The notes under the pieces are model-generated. The model saw only the letters and a program-made list of their open reading frames with translations. It did not search any database and was not told the origin of the DNA. Positions 1-11,700 of a DNA stretch of 64,000 nucleotides are shown here, in pieces. Source of the stretch: Undaria pinnatifida (lineage: Eukaryota > Sar > Phaeophyceae > Laminariales > Alariaceae); contig JABAKD010000028.1 of the NCBI GenBank assembly GCA_012845835.1, positions 4,067,242 to 4,131,241 on the forward strand, written 5' to 3'. The translations under genes and the position numbers were made by a program. Within the stretch, counting starts at the first letter, position 1. Each line of letters opens with the position of its first letter.

Positions 1-397
1 GGTTTTTGGTTTTTATCTTGGACTACCTAGGGGCGGTGTGGTGCTTTTTTCTCGGACTGAGGCTTTTTTTTTAAGGGGGGGGGGGGGGGGGCGGAGGAGC
101 TGACTGCTGCATCGTATGCGACGGTCGGTGTCAATAGTTGCGGGATTGTCGCGCGCGCCCGTGCCACCCAAATGATAGTATACCTGGTAGCACTTTGATT
201 TATATATATATATTGGAACCCAAATAATAGTATAGTACTTTCATTTAGATATATATATATCGGGAGCGCGTGTAGGTGAGTTTGTGCCTACGCCAACTAA
301 TTAATCGCGGTTTCTTTTTTGCGAGCTCGCACTTTTTCAGGGTGCTATTGCTGATTTTGCCTCGTCTGGGGGGGCTAAGTATGGTGCGTGTCGTGCA

Positions 398-543
398 CTT
401 AACGCCTTTTCAGCGGAAAACCCGTTGTTTCGGGACAATTTACTTGGATGGAGTATAGGGAGGGGTTTGGGGGTTCTCGAAAACTCGAAGAGTTTACTTG
501 GATTCGAGCTTTGGGAGGGGTTATGGAGCTCTTGAAGGATTGT
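398..543. repeat. Short element of the TTAACCCCTTT family (variant)
   Basis: Family consensus of about 90 bp: starts TTAACCCCTTTACAACTGG, has AAACCCGTTTTTGGGGACAA, and ends GGGGGCTCTAAAGGGGTTAA, so its ends are inverted repeats. This copy is degenerate and partly doubled. Confidence 0.55.
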
Positions 544-839
544 CAAGGCGCTTTTTTTGTTTTTTCGCAGGCCGCTCATTGCCGCGAGCGACGTCTTATG
601 GGGAATCGATCGGTTACATTGTTGTGCTGTCTCGTTCCAGGTAGATCGTCAGCTGGAGTGCTCCAGGAGCGCTATACACGTGATAGACCCAACATATGGA
701 GGACGGGTGGAGTAAAATGGTGTCCCAGTGATTAAGGTGCAAGAGTGGTGTAACATGTGCACCGTAGGAAAAGCATTTTTCCTTTAGCAAGGTAGCGATG
801 CACGTAGCTCAATCACCATGCATGTAGCACGTGTAGGCT

Positions 840-1050
840 AGCCTATAAATTCTAACCTGTGTTTGGGCTGATCGGTGTTGTTTGCCCTACTTGCGCGATG
901 GCCAACTTTTTTTTCTTTAGTTTTGAACAGCTATTTCATGTGTATATCGGGAACGTAGCACGTAGGAATGCCTGTGGTCCCCCTTTCCAAATCGCGACTC
1001 CCCCGAGACTACGCCAAACACAGCCCGACAGGGAACCTTGTATTTGGGTA
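840..1050 (+). repeat. Repeat family with ATAAACTCG...GGTCGGTGTT and TTTTCCTTT...TTTTCAATAG
   Basis: Diverged copy. Others: 10787-11190 (doubled), 28150-28290, 28308-28475, 29640-29710 (partial); reverse orientation 38385-38518 and 61385-61555. Typical words are GACTAAGCTATAAACTCG, GGTTACTTGCGCGGTGGC and ACTTGAAGCCAACCACATCC. Confidence 0.5.
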
Positions 1051-1439
1051 GGAACTCGTGAGGGTGTCTGACTCTGCCTACATGCAGGATGGTTCCGCAC
1101 AAAACGTCTTGCAGGACGTCGATTTGATTGGTCGGGGCTGACTTTTCGGCTGTCCGTTTTGTTTGGAAGAACGCCTCCAAAACACGCTGCGGAGCCGCGC
1201 GTCCGCCCCTGTCGACCTCCTGCCCCCCAAAGGCTCCAGCTTCTATAGGGTTGTGTGGGGTCGAGTTAGTCTGGGCCGACGTGGAAAGTTGAACTTCGCC
1301 ACAGGCAACCTGCGGTTATTTTTTTTTAGAGACCGCCCTGCACTTATGGCGAGCAAGGGCGTCTGGGGTCTCCACGAGTGACTGGGGGCGTTTTTACGTC
1401 ATGGAGCGGACAAGTAACGGCAAGACGCCGCATACTCCC

Positions 1440-1775
1440 CGGCAGTAAGAAAATAACTGGTTGGTACAATTCTGCCTCGTACTTTAGCTTGAAAAGTCTA
1501 GGATCTGTGTGGCAGATACTTGTCTTTCTTGAGTTGTTAGCTCCGTTCCGTGCTTTAGCTTGATACTCTAGGATCTACCAGGTAGGTGCGTGACAGATAT
1601 CGTGAGTTTCGTGACATTTCAGAGGCATGTGGCAGATACCTGTCTCTTACGCGTTTTATGGTCTTAGACTGACCAGGTATGCAACGGACACCTGTCTCTC
1701 GTCCGTTTTTAGCTCTCTGTCGTGCTTTTGCCTGAAGAATCTAGGATATATACATATGTGACAAGAATCAGTCTC
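1440..1775 (+). repeat. Decayed tandem repeat of about 85-105 bp
   Basis: Three to four units share GTGGCAGATACCTGTCTCT, CCGTGCTTTAGCTTGA and TCTAGGATCT. No gene. Confidence 0.5.
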
Positions 1776-2139
1776 CCTCGCGGGTGGTGCAGGTGGTGGG
1801 GCCACACCCATTCCCGTGCTGAACGAAGAGGTGTAGTAGCTTGTGGTCTTGGCTCGATGTCACCTCCTAAAGAGCGAGGAACTTTGGCGTACTCTTAAGA
1901 GTACACAGGCGGGACCACATATCGTTGTTGCTGGTGTGTGAACCTTATTCACGTTACGACGCTTGTTATACTTCACCCGTCGGCATCCAGCACAGGCAAT
2001 CAGTGTCCGCGTGCCGATACCTCCCAGAGAGACGGGCTCTGCGGTCAAAAACTGCAGATAGATATATGCACATTGCAAACACAGCAAGAAAAGGTGATTT
2101 GGCCATGCAACGCCAGCCGCAATGAACACGCGGGCAAAA

Positions 2140-3560
2140 ATGGTGATACACTCGAGTGTGCGCACCCTTTGTTTTTTAGTAGACTCTACATGCTCTATAG
2201 GATACCCGGCGATCACATCTTATTGTTTTTGGATACACTCGGGTACATATGTACGCGGGCGAGTACCCTAGACTAAATACCTACCAAGTTCTAAACACGA
2301 CCCCCCTTGGAAGGAAGGTGTGTCGTGCTTGAGTGAAGTCGTGATATTTCGCACTGACTCCGTGTCGGCGGGAGTTTCATGTTGTTTAGACAACCAATCG
2401 TATTGATAGCAAGAGAGTGGCCTAACCTATCCGTGGTGGGCGCATGAAAACACACATTGATTACAGCAGGATCGTCAGCGATCGAGATTGCATCAAGTGG
2501 CAAAACCTGAGCAACGGCTTTTGTTGTGCATTTTCCCGCCGCAGTCGCCCCCTAAAGAAAGCCGCGGCCAGGGGGGGGGGGGGGGGAGAGGGATAGAACG
2601 GAAGGCTCGAAAAATGCCAAATTCTGACCGCGTTCCAAAGCGCCGTAGGTGCGTGGGGCGGTAATGCTGCAGTGTGCGCTGTGGGCCCGAGACTCATTTT
2701 TTCATTTTTTTCTGCAATATGAGAGGCAGACAGAGAGTGTCCTACACTGCTTTCGGTGAAAAAACCTTTTTTTTTATAGTGTTTCGTGCATAAAGAAGTC
2801 GAGCCACACTTACTTTCTCACCACCCAATCTGCGGCAAACTCTTTACAAATCGTATTTCGCGGTGATGACGTCATCATCGATTAGCGGGGATATTTCGCA
2901 ACCCCCCTTCCCCCGGGATATGAGGTGCAAGGGGCACAGCTGGAACAATCCACAGCAATAATGTTAATTTTCGAGCACAGCATGCTGCAGGGGGGGGCTC
3001 CCAATAGAGTGCCGGCTGAACAGAGCCACTGCTCTCCATAGTCACACACACACATAGTAGTGCTGGTGAAATCGCTTGGCACGACTTGAAGTCTCTGTCG
3101 TCGTAACTATAGTATCTTACAGGCGTCCCCGATGGATGAAGTAGTAGCTCGTGGGTTGATGCATCAGGGGAGCACAAAAAATAATCTTACCGTCCCACTA
3201 TTTTTTTAGGAACCAGACGAGGGGCGGGGGGGGGTGTACCCAGTTTGTGCATGGGCGTAGTCAAATTACCATAGACCCTCGCATCCCTACTATGCCGGGA
3301 TGGAGCACGTCGGGTTTTCACCAACCAGGCAGACATTGCTTGTACCAGACAAGGGGGGGTTACTAAAACCAAGTACAAAACAAAGTTGAAAAAAAACGCC
3401 GTTTTCACGATTTGGCGCAGAAGCCACAATAAAATGCTCCGATTTTTTTTCGTTTTGACCTTCTCTACGAGTGAGGCTCCGTTTTCTCTTTTTTTTGGTG
3501 TGTGCTCCCCTGAGTGCACACTCACTCGTGCTTGTAGGGACTTCGTATTATTAATACTTA
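2140..3560. other. No gene seen
   Basis: Unique-looking sequence with G and T runs. Open frames are short and unlike proteins I know. Confidence 0.5.
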
Positions 3561-3565
3561 AAAGT

Positions 3566-3805
3566 TGATGAGCGTAAAGCGCAAGCGCTTGGTGAGTAAG
3601 CAAAGTTCGATGAAAATCGACGAGCGTACAATAACTTCAAAAGTGGGAATTTCAATGCTTAATTAACCAGAGCCTATATATTATGCATGCGTGATAAAAA
3701 GTGAAGGCACGCACGGGGGGCAGATGGCAAGACATCTAGCTGTCTGTCGTCTGTGACCATGGCTTGTCCAAAAGGTCGCGAGGGGTAAAACCTCTCAATA
3801 ATATG
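3566..3805 (+). mobile_element. SINE body without head, copy E (diverged)
   Basis: Contains TTCGATGAAAATCGACGAGC and CTGTGACCATGGCTTGTCC, in the same order as the SINE body; the head is missing. Confidence 0.6.
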
Positions 3806-4337
3806 TCGGTTATTATAGTCGTCTGTCAACCCACCATCCAACTAATACTAGCGTGGTAATGACCAACTCACTGCGGAGATGTCGACCTCCAGGATGCCGA
3901 TCTCGAGATAGATTGTATTTATTTGTGCCCCTGCCCTGTTCTATTAATAACCAAACATTTACTTGTAGCGGCCGTGGACACCCCTATCCTCGAGGTAGTA
4001 GTAGTTCTCATGTACATCAGCCACCTGTATTGTCACGCACGGGGTTGGTTGAGCTGGAGAAGAGTGAAAGTGACGATGAAAAAATAGAACAAGATACGAT
4101 AGGTGATGCAAAAAGCAACCCTACTCCCATTCAATACCTGGTACATCATATACGATCTCTTGTCGGTATGTTTGGGCTGGCACATACATACATACACACG
4201 ATAAATGTTGCGAGCCCCTCAGCGATGCGTGTACTCGACGAGTGAATGAGTGAGTGAGTGCATTTTTGAGAATGTGAGCATCCAGCCATCTATCCACATG
4301 AAATATATGTATATACTATGTACATGTACCAACAACG
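3806..4337. other. No supported gene; one ambiguous open frame
   Basis: A 130-codon frame at 3853-4245 has a charged stretch (LEKSESDDEKIEQDTIG), but there are no splice sites, homology or neighbours to support it. Confidence 0.4.
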
Positions 4338-4600
4338 CAGCTTGCAAAGATGGGTATTGACCCGAAATTCGTCGAACTCACGGCTGACGTCCTTGAAGTA
4401 TTTTTTATTATAAAACATGACAATACGCTCCAGCTGTGAGATCGGAGATTTTGTCGAAACTCATCTTTGCAAGCTGTGTGTGATACTCCGATCGCGCGTA
4501 TTACGGGTTGTGTGTCCTCATTAAGGATATAGGTCGGCGACTCCCCTTGCAACTACAGTGTAGCTATCAGGGTCAACAGGGTGATGTTAGTCAGTCTGTG
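4338..4600. repeat. Foldback repeat: CAGCTTGCAAAGATGAGT / ACTCATCTTTGCAAGCTG arms
   Basis: Arms of about 55 bp at 4338-4410 and 4428-4485 are imperfect inverted repeats around an AT-rich centre, followed by CGATCGCGCGTATTACGGG and GGATATAGGTCGGCGACTCC. The same right-hand block occurs at 10265-10460, 15385-15460, 21843-22000, 23658-23890 and 24678-24815, and inverted at 40735-40870, 47255-47400 and 50325-50440. Left-arm copies occur at 6640-6725, 6835-6905, 20285-20345 and 56175-56240. Confidence 0.7.
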
Positions 4601-5860
4601 CGCGGAAACTATAAAACCCGTTTCTGAGGGGGACAAAAACTGACGGCTGTGGAAGAAAATGCATCCGTTTATCAAGTTAATTCTGTAAGTCGAATAACCG
4701 GTGAGGGGAGGGCGGAGTTTTGAAGGACGTGGGGGCCTGGTTTTGATCAAAAGGGAGCGGGGTTGGAGGGGGAGGGGGAGGCGGACGGGCGGGCAATATC
4801 TGCGTGGAAGCTATAAATCCTTTAAGGGTATAAATCTGACGGTTTTGGGAAAAAAATGAAAATAAAAAAAAATCACCAGTTTATCATAGGGGGAGTGGGT
4901 TGGGGCGGGGGTGGGGCGGGTGGGGCGGCTCAATCTGTGCGTGGAAACTATACATTCTTTTGAGGGGATAAATGTGACGGTTTTGGAAAGAATGCATCAG
5001 TTTATCATGTATATCCTGGGGTAAGTCGTACAATTAGTGAGTAGAGGGCGGAGTGTTCGAGGGGGTGGGGGTGGGATGGGGTGGGGGAGTGGGAAAGTGG
5101 GGGGGGGGGGCGGGGGGGAGGGGGGGGGGGGGAGGGAAGGGCTCTAGGTGGCATAGATGTAGGGGTTTGTTATACGTGTGGTGCTAGGTCTAGGCGATGG
5201 CGCGGGTGTTGGGGAAGGAGGGGGCGTTCGGGGCGGGGGGTGGGGGGCGGGGGAGGGGGGGGGGGGGGGGAAGCAGCGGCATGGATGGCTCTAGAAAGAT
5301 AATGAGGTGATATCCAGTGCGTGAAGTGTTTATTAATCTGGCGGATTTCGATTTTAGGTGGGACGTTTGAGCAAGGGAGAGCGAGAAGGGGGGGGGGGAG
5401 AGGGGGGGGATTTTTCAGGAGGTTTAGGTCACATGTAATATTCAAATACACTCCGGCTGTGAGATCAAAGATATGTAGGGGCTTGTTATACGCGTGGTGC
5501 TAGGTCCAGGCGATCGTGCGGGTGGTGGGAAAAGAGGATGCGTTGGAGGGGGGGGTTGAGGGGGGTGGGGAGAAGAATGAAAACTACGCCATGGATGGTC
5601 AGAAAGATGATGACGTGATATCAACTGCGTAGAGGTGTTTATTACTCTGGCCGATTTCGATTGTAAGTGGGGCGTTTGAACAAACTGGGCGGAAAAAAAA
5701 AAAAGAAGAGGGGGGGGGGGGGAAGGGATCGGGGGAGGGGGGGGTTGAACAACAAGAGGGATCGGGGGAGGGGGAGGGGAGGGGGGGGGGGCGGGGGGCG
5801 GGACAATTCAATATGTGCGCGGAAACTATAAATCCTTCAAGTAAAGAGGACAAGCCTGAC
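4600..5860 (+). repeat. G-run-rich repeat, inverted copy at 46.5-47.3 kb
   Basis: Contains several 130-270 bp sub-units (GGAAACTATAAAACCCGTTT, GACAAAAACTGACGG, ATGCATCCGTTTATCA, TAAGTCGAATAACCGGTGAG) separated by G runs of up to 15. No coding potential beyond low-complexity frames. Confidence 0.7.
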
Positions 5861-5994
5861 GATTGTAGCAAGAAGACATCCCTTTATATCATCTGCTTGG
5901 TAGTGTTTACTATTCTAGCAGATTTGATGTTACATGTGGTATTCAACCCAGTGTTTAGGTGTAGTAAATAACGTGTTAAATGTTCATAATTTGT

Positions 5995-6250
5995 TGTTGT
6001 GTGTGTGTGTGTTCTTCACATTAAACCGTTCTTCTACTCGTCGACATCCAGCACACCCAGTGTCCGTACTGATTCTTCACCCTAGAAAGATCAGCTCTGT
6101 GGTCACAAGCTACGACACAGAGATAATGCATCGTAATGCATTCGACAACGCAATGTCATGCCCTAGTACTGGGTACGACAGGCACAACATACATACGTCA
6201 GCAACAGAAATACATTGGAAGAGAGAAATACGAAATAAACAAAAACAAAA
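5995..6250 (+). repeat. Repeat R2, near-identical inverted copy at 23.3-23.55 kb
   Basis: Words: TCGTCGACATCCAGCACACC, CAGTGTCCGTACTGATTCTT, GATAATGCATCGTAATGCAT. Diverged relatives: 1945-2135, 12985-13215 (-), 24260-24400 (-), 55440-55600, sharing CCAGTGTCCGTGCTGATGCC-like and AAGGTGATTTGGCCATG words. Confidence 0.75.
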
Positions 6251-6424
6251 ACAAGTTGTACATGGATCAAAAGCTAGATTTTATTTATATATAACATAGT
6301 ATGTGTAACATGGTATGTATGTGTCCAGCAGGGTCGGACTCCAGCCATCTACTTTCTTTCAAGGAGTGGAAAGAGGGCATGAAGAACGTCGAGGAGCGAC
6401 TTCTTCTTCTGTCTGATGAAACAT

Positions 6425-6627
6425 AATATTATTATTTTGAAAAGAAAAAAAAGGACCCCTCCCAACAAAAAGCTCACCCATATACCTGGTGTGTGTATTA
6501 TTTTGAAAAGAAAAAAAAAGGACCCCTCCCAACAAAAAGCTCACCCATATACCTGGTGTGTGTGTATTATTTTGAAAAGAAAAAAGAAGGACCCCTCCCA
6601 ACAAAAAGCTCACCCACATACCTGGTA
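6425..6627 (+). repeat. Three tandem 65-70 bp units
   Basis: Units begin TTATTTTGAAAAGAAAAA and contain GGACCCCTCCCAACAAAAAG, then CTCACCCATATACCTGGTG. A related single unit at 6770-6830 lacks the CCTGGTA word. Confidence 0.8.
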
Positions 6628-6909
6628 GTATATTACAAGTACCAACAACGCAGCTAGCTTGCAAAGATGAGAGTACGACTGACTATTGACCCGGAAATCG
6701 TCGAACTCACGGCTGACGTCCTTAAAATATTTATATATAGACTATATACTATATGCATATTTATTTTTTTTGGATCAAAAGAATAGGACCCCTCTCATTA
6801 AGAAAAACTCACCCACATAGTATATAACAAGCACCAACAACGCAGCTTGCACTAAGATGAGCTTATTGACCCGAAAAACCGTCGAACTCACGGCTGACGT
6901 CCTTGAATT

Positions 6910-7855
6910 TTTTTTTTATTTAATAATAACGTCATCATGAATGAGTGAGCGAGCGTGTTGCTTGCTATTCGATGACAATGGATGTGTGGGAACAAAAGGT
7001 TATTATGCCGCCCGTTGTTCCCAGTCCTAGCATTCGCTCTTGTAGTATCATATCAATGATCAAACACTTCTTACCGCCGTACCACCCTCTTTTCCTTGTT
7101 GTCTGGTATGTAAAGTGAGCACGACACAATACTTTTAGATGTGGTGCCTCCTTCTGGATCCAGGAGTTGTGGTACATGCATGCATGCATGCATGCGGGCC
7201 CACGGCGGCTGCATCGATGATTACATACATACTACTATCAGATTCTTCTGTTGTTGTTGTTGTACTTGTATATATAGACCTATTATTATTGTGTATGTAT
7301 GCGTTCAAGGCGTCACGCATTATAATATTTTATCAACCACAAGATTACTGCGGCAGCCTTCGTATACACAGCAGTTAGTTACTCTAGTAGAGAGACGATG
7401 GAGTGAAACTGCCACTCTGTATTAATAACCCCTTTACATGTATGTGTGGACCCGCGCCCACCCACGTACCACAGGTAGGTACTGGGGTATAGCTTTCGGA
7501 GTAGGAGGAACGACAACAAACCAAACAGGAGGAATGAGGGAGGTGTCCTCCTTTTTCCTGTTTCCTACACGCCCAAACATCGGGAACTGCGGTGTACTTT
7601 CAGGAATTCTGCTGTTTTTTGTCGAACGAAATACCTGAACGCACCTACCTGCTCTTCTCCTCTCCCCTCCTTTCCTTTTGCATATTTATCTGCAGATATG
7701 TCTTACTTATGACGTTGTTGGATTCTGTATGGAGTAAGAACAAATGTTGTTGTCGTTGCTGCTGCGGTCGTTTGATTGTAAAGACCCCCCACTGCTGTGC
7801 TGCTGTTTCGGCTTTGTTGAGGGACAGGATCTACCCACCACAACATATATATGTA
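6910..7855. other. No gene seen
   Basis: Contains an 18-bp GCATGCATGCATGCATGC palindrome at about 7177-7194. Nothing else recognised. Confidence 0.5.
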
Positions 7856-8252
7856 GCCGGTCGCCCCGGTGGCGTATCAGGTTATCCTCAAGCCTGGTAT
7901 AGGTCAGTTTCGTGAGTTCGAATCCCCCCGAGTGCATACTAGTAAAAGGCTCGAGGATAACCTGATACGCGTGGCGTATCAGGTTATTATCCTCGGGCCT
8001 GGTATAGGTCAGTTTCGTGAGTTCGAATCCCCCCGAGTGCATACTAGTGGAAATTCGTGGGGACTTTTTTCTTGCGCAAATTGACTTGCGGAAAGCGCGA
8101 GAGCGTGAGTTAGCAACACTCGATGAAAAATCGACGAGCAGTGGGATTGCTGAACCCTATGCGCGATGCAAATTGAAGGCGAGAACCGGGGGTGGGGGGA
8201 AGGGACGACACCTGTGACCACGGCTAGTCCAGGTCCAGAAGCTGGAAAGTAG
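7856..8252 (+). mobile_element. tRNA-derived SINE, copy A, with a doubled head
   Basis: The head has a pol III A box (TGGCGTATCAGG, 7870-7881) and B box (GTTCGAATCC, 7916-7925). The body has GACTTGCGGAAAGCGCGAGA, TCGATGAAAAATCGACGAGC and CACCTGTGACCACGGC. A second head starts at about 7971, and a short inverted piece of the head (CTCGAGGATAACCTGATACG) lies between the two. Confidence 0.8.
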
Positions 8253-8656
8253 AAGTCTTCAAGAGTGTGCGAAATATATTAGCAACAGCTTTGCCTACTA
8301 AAATATCTGCCAAATTCTGAAGCCGATACTCAAAAACACACCCCCCACTAGGGCCTGAGACCTGAGGCCAATGATACATGAGTACATGAGTGTTGTGTTG
8401 CCTGTTGTCTGACGCCGCCCCGCCCGGTATTGATCGCTTTTCATCAGATGCCGCCCGCGGGCGCCTGGCCGCCCGAGGAGTTCATAAAGATGTGCCGAGG
8501 TGCAACACTTGCGGCCACAGGGGTCGTATACAAAAAATAAGACAAACGGCCAGCACATCAGCATCCCACATCCTGCATCGCATCGCATGCATCATCGCGA
8601 GTTCAATCTTCAGGAGTGCGAGTCGTTGCCGAGCGTTCACGACATCGGCTCTTAGA
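8252..8656 (+). other. Possible 5' extension of PP2C or 5' leader
   Basis: The PP2C reading frame stays open from about 8390 to exon 1 with an Arg/Ser/Ala-rich translation. It could be an N-terminal extension or simply GC-rich leader. No promoter element was recognised. The minus strand also has an open frame at 8482-8694, but no matching splice sites were seen. Confidence 0.3.
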
Positions 8657-8705
8657 ATGTTCCCGTCGTTGATTGCGGCATCGAGCTCCCGCATCGGAGG
8701 CAGAC
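8657..8705 (+). CDS. PP2C exon 1 (start)
   Basis: Encodes 16 residues from MFPSLIAASS to RIGGR and one base of the next codon, then a strong GTGAGT donor. Phase 1 joins exon 2 to give GGRQSQED, the expected residues before the PP2C ED motif. The same frame is open back to about 8390, so the true start may be upstream or in an earlier exon. The opposite strand also has an open frame here, which lowers confidence. Confidence 0.6.
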
Positions 8706-11700
8706 GTGAGTGCAGAGAGGCTGTGGCAGTAGGTACACAGGTGGAGCAGAGAGGGATAGTGGAGTTTGGCGCTGTTTTTTCCTCAGTTCAAATTTCCAGA
8801 TAAAGGTAGGATAGGAAATCAAGACACAGCAGCAGCAGTAGACTCAGCGGCAGCAGTGGCCATGCGGAGACACCTTGACTTGAAGTTGGTAGTGCCCTTC
8901 TAAGTAATGCCAGGCAGCTTCATGTCGGGGTGGATGGGTGGCGTGAAGGGCTCTCCCCCGCCACCCGAGCTGTGCATTCCGGGAGTTGTTGTATAACCCA
9001 TTCGGCTGAATTCAGATGGCAGCGCGGTGAGATAAGGGATCACATAGAGTCTCAGTCACAGACATCATCTCCCCCGCCTGCAGATTTGCACATCTGCACC
9101 AACGGTCGACTTGCATTGCTGCTGTTCCTTATGTCCAGGTTTCTGAGCAAGCTACGTCCATATCGCCCTCCCCATGACTCCCTCTTGATGCGCAGAGAGC
9201 CAGGAGGACAGGGTCGTGTCTATACCCGACCTCAACGCGTGCATTCCCGAGGCGAGCAGATCGGAGCTTGATCCTCCCAGAAGCTTTTTCGGTATCTTCG
9301 ACGGACGTGAGTGCCCACGGTGACATGATAATTGACGCATTATTGCCAACCTCAACTTTAGTCGTTTTAGTACTGCACTTCACATAAGGACATACTTCAC
9401 ACTCAATTAACACTTATTTACCCTCAAAATGGGAGCGCAGTGCTAAAAAGGTTTTCGTTTCTCCAACTCCATTTTTTTCCATTTTATAATACCAAGTGTT
9501 TTGTTTTTTGTGTCCGCTTAGTGCAGGAATGCTACGCGTACAGGAGTCTTTCTCAACTTGCATCCAGTGCTTGGGAAAAACTACTTGGAATTAGTATGGA
9601 ATAACTTTGTCAGTGTTATCCCGTTTACTGCTGCACTGCACATTAACACATAGTTAATACTAACTACAAGTAATTTGCACCCGAAACGGGAGTGTAGTGC
9701 TGAAAGGTCACAAGAGCGCTTACTGCTACCAGGTATTTGCTTATTAGATTCCAGGACCAGCAGGGGTACTGGTGATTTGCTGCTTTTTGCATCAGTTGAC
9801 ATGTGGGACTCGAACATGTCATGACGTAGCATGTTGCCCTGCCTGCTGCGCCAGCACCTGTCCGTGTTGGGCGGCTTGACGGGGCTGCCGCAGAATTAAA
9901 CAGCCATACGAGTAGCTACGATCGAGTCGCGCTCCTTTTGTTTTTTGACCGGATCCGTCGTCGTCTCTTCGATTATTTTTCGTCTTTTTTTTGTTCGTGC
10001 GTCCTCTTGCTGTGTGAGAGTGCATTCGTTCCGTTGTTCGTTTGCCTCATCACATGTTTGTTTGCCCTTGTTTGCTTGTTTGTTCGTTCATGTCAACCCT
10101 GTGTGTGCGGAAACAAAGCAAAATGTGCTCCATGTGTTTTGTTGTGTTAGCGGCAGTGGTTGATAGCGGCATACCAGTATTTTAATGTGACATTTTTATT
10201 ATTTTATAGTAAAAATGAACAAAAATGAAAAAAAAATTACTCCTTGGGTATATTACAAAAGCAAAAATACAGTACACTCCAGCTGTGAGATCGGAGATTT
10301 TGTCGGAACTCGTCTTTGCAAGCCGTGTGTGATTCGTGCTTCGATCGCGCGTGTCACGGGGTGGGCATGTCCCCAAGAAGGACATAGACTAGGTCCGCGT
10401 CTCCCCTCAGTAGCGCTCGTAGTTACTGCTGTAGTATATACCAGGGCCAACAGGGTGATGCAAAGACGTCAAATCTTGAGTAACTGTTCTGTGGCAATAT
10501 TGCGGCATCCTATGTACCAGGTATGACATACAACAAGCAGTGGTACCGCCTCTCCGGTAAGAAGCCGAGATCATATTATTAATAGTTCGTCAGCCTAGAT
10601 TCTTACTCAAGACAGGACGTGTCCCATACCAGGTACAAAATTCTGTACAAAAGCTACACAATTTCTTACTCCCCGTAATTTGTAGGCTGAGCTTCTTGTG
10701 GGGGCTCTTTCTCATGAGGAAAGGGCCGGGTACGAACGAGGGTGTATGAATAAATGTGCATTTTTTTTTTCGTGATTAAGGTTTGGCGCATTTTTTTTTC
10801 GGTTTACGGCAGCGTGTCATGCGATATGTGTAGACTAAGCTATAAACTCGCTTGTGCTGGTGCGGTGTTTGCTTGCTAATTTGATAGGTGACTTGCGCGG
10901 TGCTATGATATGGCTAATTGTTTTTTCCGTTAGTTTTCAATAGTTTTTCCCCTCTTTTGCCGTCTTGTGGCGCAATTTTTTTCGGCTTACGGCAGCGTGT
11001 CATACGATATCGTAGACTAAGCTATAAACTCGCTTGTGCTGGTCGGCGTTTGCTCATTTGATTGGTGACTTGCGCGGTGCTATGATATGGCTAATTGTTT
11101 TTTCCTTTGGTTTAAATAGTTTTTTCCCTCTCATGCCATCTTGCAACCCCCCCGGTTTTTCAAGCAAACCACACCACATCCCGAAGGGAAAGCTTGTATC
11201 ATACATCCCTGGCTGGTTTTATCCTGTCTTTGTGCAGATGGCGGGCATGCCTGCAGCAATTTTCTGTCGAAGAGGTTCCACACAGACCTCGCACGGAGCC
11301 CGTTGCTAAGATCCGATCCCAAGGCCGCACTGCTAGACGTTTGGGGAGATTTGGATCGACAGTTCTACGAGATTTGCTTACAGGTTCGTGTAGTACTATG
11401 AGCAGCAGTAGTGTATTAGAGGTCCCTCTATCGTGCCGATGTGTGCCAGCCGGAAATCCTGGCACTGTAGCGGCATCGGCACTAATTCGCATGCTCCCAC
11501 TACTGCTGTCTGTCCTCATCTATCTGCGCCAACCGATTTTACATGCACTATAGCGGGAAACCGGCACTACGCAGCCGGTACTATGGAGGGGCCACTACTG
11601 CTGCACCTAACGACGAGCAAAGCGAGTTTACGATTCACGACGATGCCTACAAAAGAAGTAGCGGCTCCTTCCCAGCCTGTGCATTATAGCGTGCCCGAAG

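Noticed and set aside
8482-8694. Minus-strand frame with a helical look (DAAINDGNILRADVV)
   Set aside because: No suitable minus-strand splice sites or homology, and the plus strand fits PP2C exon 1 in phase. Not fully excluded.
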